Assembly (NCBI GenBank): GCA_023399055.1
Contig: JAEWQV010000034.1
Span: 357,721 to 421,720 of the forward strand
Direction of reading: 5' to 3'
DNA: 64,000 nt
Source of the DNA: Bacillota bacterium
GTDB lineage: Bacteria > Bacillota > Clostridia > Lachnospirales > Lachnospiraceae
A model generated the notes under the pieces. It was not told the DNA's origin and ran no database searches. It saw nothing but the letters and a program-made list of their open reading frames with translations. How positions within the stretch are numbered: position 1 is the stretch's first letter; each line of letters opens with the position of its first letter. Positions 33,706 through 43,813 of this stretch are shown piece after piece. Both the position numbers and the translations under genes were made by a program.

Positions 33706-35508
33706 ATGAAGCTAAAGGATGCACTTCGTACTTTGTTCTTTAAAGAAAAATTCACAGGATACAATCAATTATATACAACTTGGGGTGAAAACCTGAATTC
33801 AGATAATGTATTAACGGAGTATCCAAGGCCTCAAATGATCCGAGAAAATTATACAATTTTAAATGGTTACTGGAATTATTGCATTTCCTCCGATGCCTTA
33901 ATGCCGCCTGGTTATGATGGAAAAATACTTGTTCCCTTTTCGCCGGAAAGTGTGTTGTCAGGAGTAGGCAGACAGCTGCAACCAAACGAGATCTTATGGT
34001 ATGAAAGAATTCTTGAAATAGATCGGTTATATCAAAATAGTCGGTGCATCCTTCATTTTGGTGCAGTGGATCAGGATTGTGAAGTGTATATAAATCATCA
34101 AAAGGTTGGAGAGCATAGGGGAGGATTTCTTCCTTTTTCTATAGATATAACACGGAAATTAGAAGAAGGTACGAATCTTCTTTCTTTAAGAGTGGTTGAT
34201 AAATCCGAGACTTCCTGTCATAGCAGGGGTAAGCAAAAATTAGCCAGAGGGGGCATGTTCTATACAGCCCAAAGTGGAATTTGGCAGACGGTCTGGCTGG
34301 AATGGGTTCCACAGGTCTATATCAAGGATTTACGTATCACACCATTATTTGAGGATAGCGCTGTTCGAATAGAGGTATTAATTAATGATGACTTTCAACC
34401 AGAGCTAGCAGCAAATATGATGTTTCGAGTAGAAATCTATGCTGGCCAGAGAATCATACAGACCGCTTCTGGAAGAATTCCTTTCTTTACAATTCCTATT
34501 AAGGATTTTGTGGCCTGGAGTCCAGAAAATCCTCATCTTTATGATTTGATAGTGACAGCTGGAGAAGATAAAGTGAATAGTTATTTTGCTATGAGAAAGA
34601 TTGATATTAAGAAAGATGAGAATAACATACCAAGAATTTATCTTAATAATGAGTTGTATTTCCAGAATGGACTACTGGATCAAGGGTATTGGCCGGATGG
34701 GCTGTATACTGCGCCCAGTGATGAAGCGTTAATTTATGATATTCAGAAAGCAAAGGAATTAGGCTTTAATATGTTAAGAAAGCATATTAAGATTGAGCCT
34801 TTGCGGTGGTATTATCATTGTGATAGATTGGGTATGCTCGTGTGGCAGGATATGATAAATGGCGGGGACGATTATAATATGCTCTTTGTTGGATATCTTC
34901 CTACCTTATTTCCTTCTTCCCATACTAAGATTAGTGATAAGCATTATAAATGGTTTGGAAGAAGTGATGAGGCAGGTAGAAGAGATTGGTTGAGAGAATG
35001 TGAGGAAACGGTAGCCCACTTGTATAACTGTCCTTCCATAGTGGTCTGGGTACCATTTAATGAAGCTTGGGGACAATTTGATGCAAAGGGAGCATATGAA
35101 CTGGTTCAATCCCTAGACCAGACTAGGCTAATAGACCATGCCAGTGGGTGGTTTGATCAAAAATGCGGGGACTTTAAGAGTATACATAATTATTTTCATC
35201 CTCTAAAGGTTCGAACTGAGGAGGAACGCCCGGTGGTCTTTTCAGAGTATGGTGGTTATGCCTGTTACATTCCAGAGCATTCGTATTCCTATCAGATCTA
35301 TGGCTATCGGATCTATTTATCAAAAGAGGATTTAAATCAAGCTTATCTTAGACTAATGGAAAAAGAAATCAAAGGTTTCGTAGAGAAGGGGTTATCGGCA
35401 GCTGTATTTACGCAACTTTCCGATGTAGAAGATGAGGTTAACGGGTTACTTACCTATGATAGAAAGGTGTGCAAAGTTTCACCAACAAATCTCTTAGATA
35501 TTCTTTGA
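33706..35508 (+). CDS. Glycoside hydrolase family 2 enzyme, cytoplasmic
   Basis: Beta-glycosidase-type enzyme of 600 residues with no signal peptide. Domain order: jelly-roll sugar-binding (WYERILEIDRL, GAVDQDCEVYINHQKVGEHRGGFLPF), Ig-like linker, and TIM barrel. The barrel has the acid/base in VWVPFNEAWGQF (NE) and the nucleophile Glu in VVFSEYGGY. It is shorter than LacZ and lacks its last domains, so beta-glucuronidase, mannosidase, galactosidase or another GH2 activity are all possible. The ATG at 33706 has GGAAGG 7 nt upstream and is preferred to longer readings from 33637 or 33691. It is not in an operon; terminators lie on both sides. Confidence 0.85.
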   Translation: MKLKDALRTLFFKEKFTGYNQLYTTWGENLNSDNVLTEYPRPQMIRENYTILNGYWNYCISSDALMPPGYDGKILVPFSPESVLSGVGRQLQPNEILWYERILEIDRLYQNSRCILHFGAVDQDCEVYINHQKVGEHRGGFLPFSIDITRKLEEGTNLLSLRVVDKSETSCHSRGKQKLARGGMFYTAQSGIWQTVWLEWVPQVYIKDLRITPLFEDSAVRIEVLINDDFQPELAANMMFRVEIYAGQRIIQTASGRIPFFTIPIKDFVAWSPENPHLYDLIVTAGEDKVNSYFAMRKIDIKKDENNIPRIYLNNELYFQNGLLDQGYWPDGLYTAPSDEALIYDIQKAKELGFNMLRKHIKIEPLRWYYHCDRLGMLVWQDMINGGDDYNMLFVGYLPTLFPSSHTKISDKHYKWFGRSDEAGRRDWLRECEETVAHLYNCPSIVVWVPFNEAWGQFDAKGAYELVQSLDQTRLIDHASGWFDQKCGDFKSIHNYFHPLKVRTEEERPVVFSEYGGYACYIPEHSYSYQIYGYRIYLSKEDLNQAYLRLMEKEIKGFVEKGLSAAVFTQLSDVEDEVNGLLTYDRKVCKVSPTNLLDIL

Positions 35509-35524
35509 AAATATGGACCGGATG

Positions 35525-35567
35525 AAACGCTTATCTCGTCTTATGATAAGATGAAGATAAGCGTTTT
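35525..35567 (+). terminator. Terminator after the GH2 gene
   Basis: Perfect 12-bp stem AAACGCTTATCT/AGATAAGCGTTT with a nested TCTTA/TAAGA hairpin, ending in TTTT. Confidence 0.85.
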
Positions 35568-35630
35568 ATAAATTGAATATTAGGACAAACAGGTAGCAGG
35601 AATGAGGAATAATGTACCAAAATTGTTCAA

Positions 35631-35659
35631 TTGACAAGCCTGTTATAATTCTATACTAT
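35631..35659 (+). promoter_or_regulatory. Sigma-A promoter of the LtaS-like gene
   Basis: TTGACA (35631-35636), 17 nt, TACTAT (35654-35659), about 110 nt before the start codon. Confidence 0.6.
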
Positions 35660-35769
35660 TTGATACAAACGCAACTAAAAATGGATAGAATACAAGAACA
35701 GTTATAATAAAGATAACTATTATGACTTTAAGGTTTTAACCTAAATTAATATGATGAGGTATTATATAA

Positions 35770-37776
35770 ATGGAAAATAGAAAAGCCGAAATCAGGCTGC
35801 AGTTAATTAGTAAAAAAAGCATTGCTAGTTATATATTAAGCATATATTTCGTATTTGTGCTGATCGTATCCATACAACAGGAGGTTCTTACTCCTTCGAA
35901 GGTTTACTTGATTACAGGATTATTTTTCTTATGGTTTGCACTTACACTTGTTTCCGTGATGGATGTATCAGTCATTTCTATTTTCTTAAAAAAACATCAA
36001 AGGTGGATGAATGGATTAATATTAGTAATAGCACCTGTGATATCCTTTATAATGACAGAGCTTATGGTCAGCAATTTGAAACTTGAATTGATAAAGGATT
36101 ATGGGAGATATAATGTAATATGGTACTATCTTCTTTATTTTTTACTTTATTGTGTTATTAGAAGCAGTAGAGTGGCAATTATAGCAGGAAATTTATTGGT
36201 ATATTTTGCTGCTGCTCTAAATTACCTTATCATGTTATTTAGAGGGAACCCGATTATACCTAGTGACTTGCTTGCCTGGAGAACAGGAGTAAGTGTTGCT
36301 TCCGGTTATGAATTATATTTTTCTAAAGATTTTATTCTGGCAACTGTAATTATGTATGATCTGTTTACAATCGGACAAAGGCTGGAAGCAGCGGATAAGA
36401 GACCATCTATTATAAATAGAGGTGTGGTATTGGTGGTGTTTTCTATAATAGCAGCGATACCACTACATGCGTTTTTTGCTACAGATTTAATTAAATCAAA
36501 AATTCAAGTAATTGATTTCTTTGCACCCAAATATACCTATGCGGCATTTGGTACAGCCTTTGGTTTTGTGGCTAATTTAGAAGCAATGCAGACGGAACCA
36601 CCGGAAGGATATTCGGTGGAAAAGGTAGAAGAAATTATGCAGGATGTGCCTGCTTCTGACGAAGAGGAACTATATCCGATAATAGATAAATATGGTCTAA
36701 AGCCAAATATTATAGTAATTATGAATGAGGCCTTTTCCGACTTAAGCCTGCTGGGAAATTTTCCGACAAATAAGGAGTACCTGCCTTATATTCGATCAAT
36801 GAATAACAATACAACTAAGGGGACTATGTATGTTTCCGTATTCGGTGGAGCTACCAGTGATACAGAATATGAATTTTTAACAGGCAATAGCATGGCAGTA
36901 ATGCCGGCAAATAGTGTTCCGTATCAGCAGTTTGTGACAGAACCTTCCGCATCCCTCGCAGCTACCTTAAAAGAACGTGGATACTATAATATAGCAATTC
37001 ACCCATACGAACCAAGTGGTTATAAACGAGATCTTGTATATCCGTTATTGGGTTTTGATGAATTTTTATCTAAAGATGATTTTGATCACCCATCTTACAT
37101 TAGATCCTTCATCAGTGATCATTCGAGTTTTCAAAAAGTCATTGAACAGTATGAAGCAAAAAAGGAGGATGGTCCACTCTTTATCTTTAATGTAACGATG
37201 CAAAATCATGGGGGCTATTCCTCGGAGCAGATTTTTAAAGAGGAGGATACCGTTAGACTTATAGGTTACGATAACTATCCAGTGGTAGAACAATATCTAA
37301 GTTTAGTTAGGGCAACAGATGAAGCCTTTGGGGAACTCATTGAGTATTTTAAACAGCAAAAAGAACCTACAATTGTCTTAATGTTTGGTGATCATCAACC
37401 AGTTGCATATGCAGAGCTTTATAATAGTGTAATTCGTCCAGAGCAGGAGAAGGATTTAAAGTATAGGGTTCCGTTTATAATGTGGGCAAATTACGCAATT
37501 GGGGAAGATGATGTGGATAAAATAAGTGCAAATTATTTATCTTCTTACTTATTAAAGACCGCAGGTATTCCAGGTACCGATTATAATAATTATCTTTGGA
37601 AACTGCATGAAGAGATCCCGGTAATCAATGGACTATATTACATGGATAAGACAGGAGTTACTCATAGTTTTACAGAGCGTATAAGTTATATGGACTTAAT
37701 TAACGACTATAAAATAGTAGGCTACAATAATGCACTTGATAAAAATGACCAGATTAGAAAATACTTTTTTCCTTGA
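35770..37776 (+). CDS. Lipoteichoic-acid-synthase/phosphoglycerol-transferase-like membrane enzyme
   Basis: Predicted to transfer phosphoglycerol (or phosphoethanolamine) onto a membrane glycolipid or polymer. The 668 residues begin with about six membrane segments (to about residue 245), then an extracellular sulfatase-fold domain. Metal-binding Glu sits in IIVIMNEAFSDL, and the nucleophilic Thr in FGGATSDTEYEFLTGNSM, the place of the LtaS Thr. Later come QNHGGYSS, ATDEAFGELIEYF and FGDHQPVAY, which supply metal and substrate residues. Family LTA_synthase/MdoB. Monocistronic with a clear promoter. Confidence 0.87.
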   Translation: MENRKAEIRLQLISKKSIASYILSIYFVFVLIVSIQQEVLTPSKVYLITGLFFLWFALTLVSVMDVSVISIFLKKHQRWMNGLILVIAPVISFIMTELMVSNLKLELIKDYGRYNVIWYYLLYFLLYCVIRSSRVAIIAGNLLVYFAAALNYLIMLFRGNPIIPSDLLAWRTGVSVASGYELYFSKDFILATVIMYDLFTIGQRLEAADKRPSIINRGVVLVVFSIIAAIPLHAFFATDLIKSKIQVIDFFAPKYTYAAFGTAFGFVANLEAMQTEPPEGYSVEKVEEIMQDVPASDEEELYPIIDKYGLKPNIIVIMNEAFSDLSLLGNFPTNKEYLPYIRSMNNNTTKGTMYVSVFGGATSDTEYEFLTGNSMAVMPANSVPYQQFVTEPSASLAATLKERGYYNIAIHPYEPSGYKRDLVYPLLGFDEFLSKDDFDHPSYIRSFISDHSSFQKVIEQYEAKKEDGPLFIFNVTMQNHGGYSSEQIFKEEDTVRLIGYDNYPVVEQYLSLVRATDEAFGELIEYFKQQKEPTIVLMFGDHQPVAYAELYNSVIRPEQEKDLKYRVPFIMWANYAIGEDDVDKISANYLSSYLLKTAGIPGTDYNNYLWKLHEEIPVINGLYYMDKTGVTHSFTERISYMDLINDYKIVGYNNALDKNDQIRKYFFP

Positions 37777-37793
37777 TCGTTTGTAACTATTAA

Positions 37794-37836
37794 AAATCAA
37801 GCCTAATATTAAGATTTAGCTTTGAAAGCTTGATTT
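37794..37836 (+). terminator. Terminator-like hairpin after the LtaS-like gene
   Basis: AAATCAAGC/GCTTGATTT (37794-37802, 37828-37836) closing a 25-nt loop that has its own AGCTTT/AAAGCT. The T-run is short. Confidence 0.5.
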
Positions 37837-37862
37837 GTAAAGATGACTATAGTATCTTAAAA

Positions 37863-37916
37863 GAAACCCAGAATATCGTATAGTGCCATAGCACTTAAAA
37901 TGATATTCTGGGTTTC
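37863..37916. terminator. Long hairpin between converging genes
   Basis: Perfect 15-bp stem GAAACCCAGAATATC/GATATTCTGGGTTTC (37863-37877, 37902-37916) with an inner AGTGC/GCACT. It lies 22 nt beyond the stop of ftsH, so it probably ends both converging transcripts despite lacking a T-run. Confidence 0.6.
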
Positions 37917-37937
37917 GTAATGCCATAACTATAACTA

Positions 37938-39659
37938 CTAGGCACAAATACGTTCAATATCCTGTCCATTTAAGGACTCCTTCTCAAGCAATTCCTCTGC
38001 AATATCTTTCAAATAAGTTAGTCTTTCTTCGAGTAATTGCTTTGTTTCCTCATACAGCTCATTCATTTGAGTTCTGCATTTCTCAATCAATTTATCATCA
38101 TAACCATCACTTAGTACCTCGAGACTAAATAAGCCGAATTCTTTATCCATACCGTATTTATTCATATAATCAAAGAGCATTTGTGAAGCTTTTTGAATAT
38201 CATTGCTGGCTCCGGTGGTAACCTCATTGGCACCAAAGATTAATTCCTCTGCAACTCTGCCAGCTAATAATACTTGAATATTGGCCTTCATCTGTTTTTG
38301 TGTCTGGAACATGGTATCCTTTGGTATGCTTAGATTAAATCCACCTGCACCTTTCACACTGGGTATGATTGTCACCTTAGAGATGAAATGTTCTGGAAGC
38401 AGTGAATTTGTAACCAGAGCATGTCCTGCTTCATGATAAGCTGTGATTTTTCTATCTTGTTCGGAAATATAGCTGCGATCCTGCTTGGGAGCGCCTGCAA
38501 TGACAGTATAGAAGGCTCTTTCAATATGTTCCTTAGTTATAGCAGACTTTTGTTCATTACCGGCATTAATTGCAGCTTCATTAATTAAGTTCTCTAACAT
38601 TGCGCCACTAAAATAGACGGTGGATTTTGCAAGATCATCTAGATCAACATCATCGGATATAGGTTTCTTGTTTGCATAAAGAGAAAGGATGTGCTTACGG
38701 GCATTTACATCGGGTAAGCCAATTTCAATGTGACGGTCAAAACGACCTGGACGCAGGAGGGCTTCATCTAAAGTGTCCAATCGATTGGTTGCACCTATAA
38801 CAATAATACCTTGATTGTCATGGAACCCTGACATTTCGGTTAATAATGCATTTAACGTCTGATCTCGTTCATCGTTACTTGCTGAGGTATTACGAGCTCG
38901 TTTCTTACCAATTGCATCAATCTCATCGATGAAGATAACTGCTTTTTCGCTCTTTTTCGCCTTGTTAAACAAATTTCTAATTCTGCTGGCACCCACACCA
39001 ACATACATTTGTACGAAGTCAGATCCACTCATAGCGTAAAAAGGGACATTTGCTTCCCCGGCAATTGCCTTTGCCATTAAAGTCTTACCAGTTCCGGGAG
39101 GGCCATATAATAGAAGTCCCTTCGGCATTCTAGCACCAACACTGGAGTACTTGTCAGGATCTTTAATAAAGGAGATGATATCCTCCACCATAGATTTTGC
39201 CTCGGTATTCCCTGCAACCTGTGCTAATTTAATTGGAGTCACATTTGACTTCTTCTTACGGTTGGCATCCTGTATCAGGTTATTAGCATTTCCGCCATTT
39301 CTTACTACATAGTATATACCGACAATAACAAGGCCGACTACAATGACCTTTAGTATTGTAGATACACCATTCATATTGCCATATTCAATTTTAATATCGT
39401 TTAGTAAAAGAAATTCTGTAAAATTCTCTGTCTTAGGATTCGGTACAACATAAGTAGTATTTTGAGAATCCGTTAGTACCACTTGAAAATCATTCTTCCC
39501 CTCTGACAGAATTACTTCAGAGACCTGCTTATCCTCCACAGCCTTTAAAAAGGAGGGGTAGGACATCTCGGCTGTATCGGCCTTGAAGTATTGATATGCA
39601 AGAATGCCTGCAACAATTAGCAGCAGACCAGTAAAAGCAATTATTAAATTGCGTTTCAT
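37938..39659 (-). CDS. ftsH: FtsH-type ATP-dependent zinc metalloprotease
   Basis: Membrane-bound AAA protease that removes damaged or short-lived proteins. The 573 residues have two membrane segments (about 4-22 and 100-120) around a small outer domain. The AAA module has Walker A GPPGTGKT (near 186), Walker B FIDEIDAIGKKR and the second-region arginines RPGRFDRH. The peptidase has the zinc motif HEAGH (near 408) and distal DYMNKYGMD. It is shorter than the usual 600-650 residues because the acidic C-terminal tail is missing; this may be a second, smaller FtsH paralogue. Standing alone, not next to tilS/hpt as the main ftsH often is. Confidence 0.88.
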   Translation of the reverse strand: MKRNLIIAFTGLLLIVAGILAYQYFKADTAEMSYPSFLKAVEDKQVSEVILSEGKNDFQVVLTDSQNTTYVVPNPKTENFTEFLLLNDIKIEYGNMNGVSTILKVIVVGLVIVGIYYVVRNGGNANNLIQDANRKKKSNVTPIKLAQVAGNTEAKSMVEDIISFIKDPDKYSSVGARMPKGLLLYGPPGTGKTLMAKAIAGEANVPFYAMSGSDFVQMYVGVGASRIRNLFNKAKKSEKAVIFIDEIDAIGKKRARNTSASNDERDQTLNALLTEMSGFHDNQGIIVIGATNRLDTLDEALLRPGRFDRHIEIGLPDVNARKHILSLYANKKPISDDVDLDDLAKSTVYFSGAMLENLINEAAINAGNEQKSAITKEHIERAFYTVIAGAPKQDRSYISEQDRKITAYHEAGHALVTNSLLPEHFISKVTIIPSVKGAGGFNLSIPKDTMFQTQKQMKANIQVLLAGRVAEELIFGANEVTTGASNDIQKASQMLFDYMNKYGMDKEFGLFSLEVLSDGYDDKLIEKCRTQMNELYEETKQLLEERLTYLKDIAEELLEKESLNGQDIERICA

Positions 39660-39826
39660 ACAAATGCCCCCATTTTGAGTAAAATAATTACATATGCTTC
39701 TTTCTTATTTTAGCACATAGAAAAAAGAAAGATATATTAAATTACTGGTAAGTAGGGGATAGGGGGAAGAAGAGTAGGAATAAGATAAGAAATCGAAAAA
39801 AATAATTACATATTTAAATAAAACAC

Positions 39827-39855
39827 TTGAAAATACACTTGAATGTAATTAATAT
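39827..39855 (+). promoter_or_regulatory. Probable promoter of the SulP gene
   Basis: TTGAAA (39827-39832), 17-nt spacer, TAATAT (39850-39855) in the gap between the divergent ftsH and sulP genes. The rest of that gap is AT-rich without another clear element. Confidence 0.45.
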
Positions 39856-39929
39856 AATCTATTGGGAATTATAAAAAAAGTATGAAATAGAGGAAAATTT
39901 TAGTAAAACACAAAGGCGAGGAAGAAAAA

Positions 39930-41576
39930 GTGGAGAAGTTAAAACCAAAGTTATTTTCTGTGATTAAGACATATTCAAGACAACAATTTGGAAAGGATGT
40001 AATTGCCGGCATTATAGTTGCAATTATAGCATTGCCGCTCAGTATTGCACTGGCATTAGCATCAGGGGTAACGCCGGAACGAGGCTTGTATACCGCTATT
40101 GTAGCTGGTTTCGTAATATCTTTTCTGGGAGGAAGCAGGGTACAGATCTCCGGACCAACAGCTGCCTTTGCCTCCATTGTTGCAGGGATTGTGGCACGTA
40201 ATGGCATGGAAGGTCTTGCAGTTGCAACAATTATGGCTGGTATTATGCTCATCATCATGGGACTATTGAGATTTGGTACCTTACTTCGCTTTGTACCATA
40301 TACCATAACCACAGGCTTTACTCTGGGTATTGCAGTAACAATTTTCATTGGTCAAATTAAAGATTTTCTTGGGCTAACTTTTAAATCCGCACCAATAGAG
40401 ACCATGGAGAAATTGCTTGCCTGTGTAAAAAGCATCTCCAGTATTAATTTCTCGGCACTTTTAATAGGAACAATTGCCTTACTTATACTGATCATTTGGC
40501 CTAAGATAACAACGAAAGTACCCGGGTCTTTGGTTGCAATCCTTGTAACCGCTCTTATTGTAAAGTTGTTTGATATGGAGATTAATACGATTGGTAGTTT
40601 ATATGAGATATCTTCCAAGCTTCCTACCTTTCATTTTCCAAACATTAATCTGACGATGATTAACCGGCTTGTACCGGATGCAATCTCCATTGCTATCTTA
40701 GCTGGTGTTGAATCTCTGCTTTCTTGTGTAGTAGCAGATGGTATGATTGGCAGCAGACATCGTTCTAATATAGAGTTAGTGGCACAGGGAACCGGTAATA
40801 TCTTCTCCAGCTTGTTCGGTGGTATACCTGCAACTGGTGCTATTGCAAGAACAGCAGCAAATGTGAAGAATGGAGGACGTACGCCGATTTCGGGTATGGT
40901 TCACTCTGTAACACTGCTTCTTATTTTAGTGGTATGTATGCCTTATGCTTCCTTAATACCTATGCCAACCATAGCTGCAATCCTGTTCATGGTTGCTTAT
41001 CATATGAGCGAGTGGAAGGGTTTTGTAGAGTTAATTAAGAAATCGCCAAAAAGTGATATCATGGTGCTCCTCGTAACCTTTTTACTGACAGTTTTATTTG
41101 ATTTGGTGGTGGCAATTGAAATTGGATTATTAATGGCAGCTATCTTATTTGTGAAGAGAATGTCCGATGTAACGGATGTTCAGAGATGGCGAGAAGACTT
41201 ACCTGAAGGTCAAGACGATGAGGGTAATGACACCGAGTTAAAGCCAATACCAAAGCATACCGTTGTGTATGAAATCAATGGTCCTATGTTCTTCGCTGCA
41301 GCAGATAAGTTCCTGAAGATTTCTATAGCAGATCCACAGATACATACTGTAATTCTTCGAATGAGGAGTGTAACAGCAATGGACATTAATGCCCTAAATG
41401 CACTGCAAAAAGTACTTAAGTCCTGTCAAAAGAAAAATGTTACCCTAATACTTTCTCATGTTCAGGAACAACCATACCGCATGATGCAAAAAGCAGCTTT
41501 TGACAAGGAAGTAGGGCTGGAAAACTTCTGTGCGAATATTGATAAGGCTCTGGAACGAGCGAAGCAATTAGGATAG
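39930..41576 (+). CDS. SulP family anion transporter with STAS domain
   Basis: Secondary transporter for sulfate, bicarbonate or another anion. The 548 residues have about 10-12 membrane helices with the SulP signature DVIAGIIVAIIALPLSIALALASG near the start and the RVQISGPTAAFASIVAGIV motif. A cytoplasmic STAS domain follows (about residues 445-545: VVYEINGPMFFAAADKFLKI, LRMRSVTAMDINALNALQKV). The gene begins with GTG at 39930 behind a weak GAGGAAG. The substrate cannot be told from sequence. Monocistronic with a strong terminator. Confidence 0.88.
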   Translation: MEKLKPKLFSVIKTYSRQQFGKDVIAGIIVAIIALPLSIALALASGVTPERGLYTAIVAGFVISFLGGSRVQISGPTAAFASIVAGIVARNGMEGLAVATIMAGIMLIIMGLLRFGTLLRFVPYTITTGFTLGIAVTIFIGQIKDFLGLTFKSAPIETMEKLLACVKSISSINFSALLIGTIALLILIIWPKITTKVPGSLVAILVTALIVKLFDMEINTIGSLYEISSKLPTFHFPNINLTMINRLVPDAISIAILAGVESLLSCVVADGMIGSRHRSNIELVAQGTGNIFSSLFGGIPATGAIARTAANVKNGGRTPISGMVHSVTLLLILVVCMPYASLIPMPTIAAILFMVAYHMSEWKGFVELIKKSPKSDIMVLLVTFLLTVLFDLVVAIEIGLLMAAILFVKRMSDVTDVQRWREDLPEGQDDEGNDTELKPIPKHTVVYEINGPMFFAAADKFLKISIADPQIHTVILRMRSVTAMDINALNALQKVLKSCQKKNVTLILSHVQEQPYRMMQKAAFDKEVGLENFCANIDKALERAKQLG

Positions 41577-41681
41577 AAAAAATAAGAGTATAAAGGATAG
41601 AGCTATAGGAATAGGGAAATAAAGAATAGATTATTAAAGAATAAAATAAAGGAAATAGAGCGAATTAAAAAGAATAAAGAG

Positions 41682-41745
41682 AAAGAACGAAGTCAGCTTA
41701 ATATATGGGAAGTTTGAATACCCAAAGCTGAATTCGTTCTTTTTT
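41682..41745 (+). terminator. Terminator after the SulP gene
   Basis: AAAGAACGAA and TCAGCTT (41682-41691, 41693-41699) pair with AAGCTGA and TTCGTTCTTT (41725-41731, 41733-41742) around one mismatch, followed by TTT. The other strand also has T-rich flanks and could serve nagA. Confidence 0.85.
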
Positions 41746-41837
41746 ATGATGCAATATCTATTTAATCAACATAATATCGATATGACTTAGCCTTTACCTT
41801 TTGAGACAACGTAAAAGAGAGTAATTTCAAAAGGTCA

Positions 41838-42950
41838 TCAGAACACTTTTTTTCCTCTTATGTATACGCTATGCAAGTCCAAGTTCTCTTTGAGTAAAAC
41901 AAAATTTGCTATCTTTCCGATATCTAAACTTCCGTACTTTTCATAGATTCCAATCGCTTTAGCGGGATTAACTGCTGCACAGCGGATAGCAGTAGCCAGT
42001 GGGATATTAACTTGCTTTACCAAATATCGAACACAATCCATTAAATTCGTTACTGAACCTGCTAAGGTACCATCGGACAAAGTGGCGGAATTACCGGAGA
42101 CTGTTACTTGTTGGCCACCAAGTGAATAGGTACCATTGGGCATTCCGGTTGCCTCCATGCTATCGCTTATTAAAATAATACGCTCTTTTGTAAACATAGA
42201 AAACACAGTTCGAATCATACTTGGATGAAGATGGATGCCATCACAAATTATTTCGACGGTAGTATCAGGTGAATCAAAGGCAGCACCAATTACACCGGGG
42301 TCACGATGATGAAACGGAGGCATTGCGTTAAATAAATGTGTTACATGGCTGGCTCCTTGTTGAAACGCTTGTAGAGCAACGTCGTAAGAAGCAGTCGTAT
42401 GACCGAGGGAAATGCGAACCTCATCCTTGACTTGTTGTATAAAGTCCATGTTTTCCGGAAATTCAGGTGCTACGGTAATCAGTTTAACAAGATTACCACT
42501 GGATTTTTGAAGTTTCTGGAATAGTGATAAATCAGCTTTCTTAAGATAGGCGGGGTTTTGTGCTCCCTTTTTTTCTTTTGATAGAAAGGGGCCCTCTAGA
42601 TGAATTCCACACAGAAGTGCACCATTGTCATTTTCATACTGCAGGAACTCATTACATATCTTTTCTAACTGATTGACAGGCAAAGTCATAGTAGCGGGAC
42701 AGATGGTAGTGACGCCTATACTTGCTTCATACTGACAGATTGTGTCCAAGCTTTCTGTGGATGCTTCGCAAAAATCATGTCCCATACAACCGTGAAAGTG
42801 TAAATCAGTTAACCCAGGAATAACATAACAGCCACTGGCATCAATTGTTTCAGAATCTTCACTTTCAGTAGTGAAAAGATCTTCCTTTACGAATAAATCC
42901 TTATGAATAAAAGTGTCATTCTCATATACATATCCATTTTTTATTATCAT
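41838..42950 (-). CDS. nagA: N-acetylglucosamine-6-phosphate deacetylase
   Basis: Removes the acetyl group from GlcNAc-6-phosphate, giving glucosamine-6-phosphate for NagB. The 370-residue amidohydrolase has the metal site motif LTDLHFHGCMGHDF, the catalytic-region CGIHLEGPFL, THLFNAMPPFHHRDPG and the late Asp in LISDSMEATG. ATG with AGGAGG 7 nt upstream; 36 nt after nagB on the same strand. An 8-bp hairpin CCTTTTGA/TCAAAAGG (41797-41834) comes directly after the stop. Confidence 0.95.
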   Translation of the reverse strand: MIIKNGYVYENDTFIHKDLFVKEDLFTTESEDSETIDASGCYVIPGLTDLHFHGCMGHDFCEASTESLDTICQYEASIGVTTICPATMTLPVNQLEKICNEFLQYENDNGALLCGIHLEGPFLSKEKKGAQNPAYLKKADLSLFQKLQKSSGNLVKLITVAPEFPENMDFIQQVKDEVRISLGHTTASYDVALQAFQQGASHVTHLFNAMPPFHHRDPGVIGAAFDSPDTTVEIICDGIHLHPSMIRTVFSMFTKERIILISDSMEATGMPNGTYSLGGQQVTVSGNSATLSDGTLAGSVTNLMDCVRYLVKQVNIPLATAIRCAAVNPAKAIGIYEKYGSLDIGKIANFVLLKENLDLHSVYIRGKKVF

Positions 42951-42986
42951 TTTCAGTCCTCCTAAATTCGTAATAATACAAACAAA

Positions 42987-43727
42987 TTAACGACCATCCA
43001 AGGTAAGAAGTGCAAGGGAAGCTTTATCACCAACCAATGTAACATCCTTGTGTAATTGCAAAATAGAAGCAGGAAGAGCTGGAGTGATTGGCCCCATAAA
43101 GGCATCTCTAATAATTTCAGCTTTGTCGGCTCCGCTTACAATTAAAAGTATCTTTTTGGATTGCATAATGCTCTTTATACCCATAGTATAAGCGTGGGTA
43201 GGTACCTGTTCGGCTGACTCAAAAAGTCTGGAATTAGCTTGAATCGTACTTTCAGTCAAAGCTACAACATGGGTTGATTTCTCAAAGGAAGCACCGGGTT
43301 CGTTAAAACCGATATGTCCGTTATGCCCGATACCAAGTAGTTGTAAATCTATTCCGCCTAACGACTGGATGACTTCATCATATCTGGTACACTCTTCTTC
43401 GTCGTGATTTGCCAATCCGTTTGGAAAATTAGTAAGATTAGAAGAAATGTTAATCTGATCAAATAAGTTTTTCTTCATAAAATATCGATAGCTGTTTTCG
43501 TCCTCGGAAGATAAACCCTTATATTCATCCAAGTTTACAGTACGTACTTCTGAAAAATCTAAGTCTCCCTTCTTGTACCATTCCACTAGTTGAAGATAAG
43601 TACCAATGGGGGAGGACCCGGTAGCTAGTCCCAGTACGCTGGAAGGGTTAGCGATAACTTGTGCAGAAATAATATTAGCAGCTTTGCGGCTCATATCTTG
43701 GTAGTCCATTGTTTCGTATATTCTCAT
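42987..43727 (-). CDS. nagB: Glucosamine-6-phosphate deaminase
   Basis: Converts glucosamine-6-phosphate to fructose-6-phosphate and ammonia, feeding amino sugars into glycolysis. The 246-residue length fits the short Firmicute form without the allosteric C-terminal region of E. coli NagB. Motifs: VLGLATGSSPIGTY (phosphate binding), VNLDEYKGL with the catalytic Asp, and LLGIGHNGHIGFNEPG with the active-site His. AAGGAG precedes the ATG. It follows the LacI-type regulator by 86 nt, so regulator-nagB-nagA is likely one operon. Confidence 0.95.
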   Translation of the reverse strand: MRIYETMDYQDMSRKAANIISAQVIANPSSVLGLATGSSPIGTYLQLVEWYKKGDLDFSEVRTVNLDEYKGLSSEDENSYRYFMKKNLFDQINISSNLTNFPNGLANHDEEECTRYDEVIQSLGGIDLQLLGIGHNGHIGFNEPGASFEKSTHVVALTESTIQANSRLFESAEQVPTHAYTMGIKSIMQSKKILLIVSGADKAEIIRDAFMGPITPALPASILQLHKDVTLVGDKASLALLTLDGR

Positions 43728-43813
43728 AAAATGACAACTCCTTAGTGTTATAAAATTGATAACCAGGTGTCAACTCAAAATCATATAGGAATTTGAATTT
43801 TGAGTAGATTAAA

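Noticed and set aside
41577..41690. Purine-rich AAGAATAAA-like stretch as a repeat array or CRISPR
   Set aside because: Units are irregular, with no spacer structure; it looks like AT-rich intergenic sequence before a terminator.
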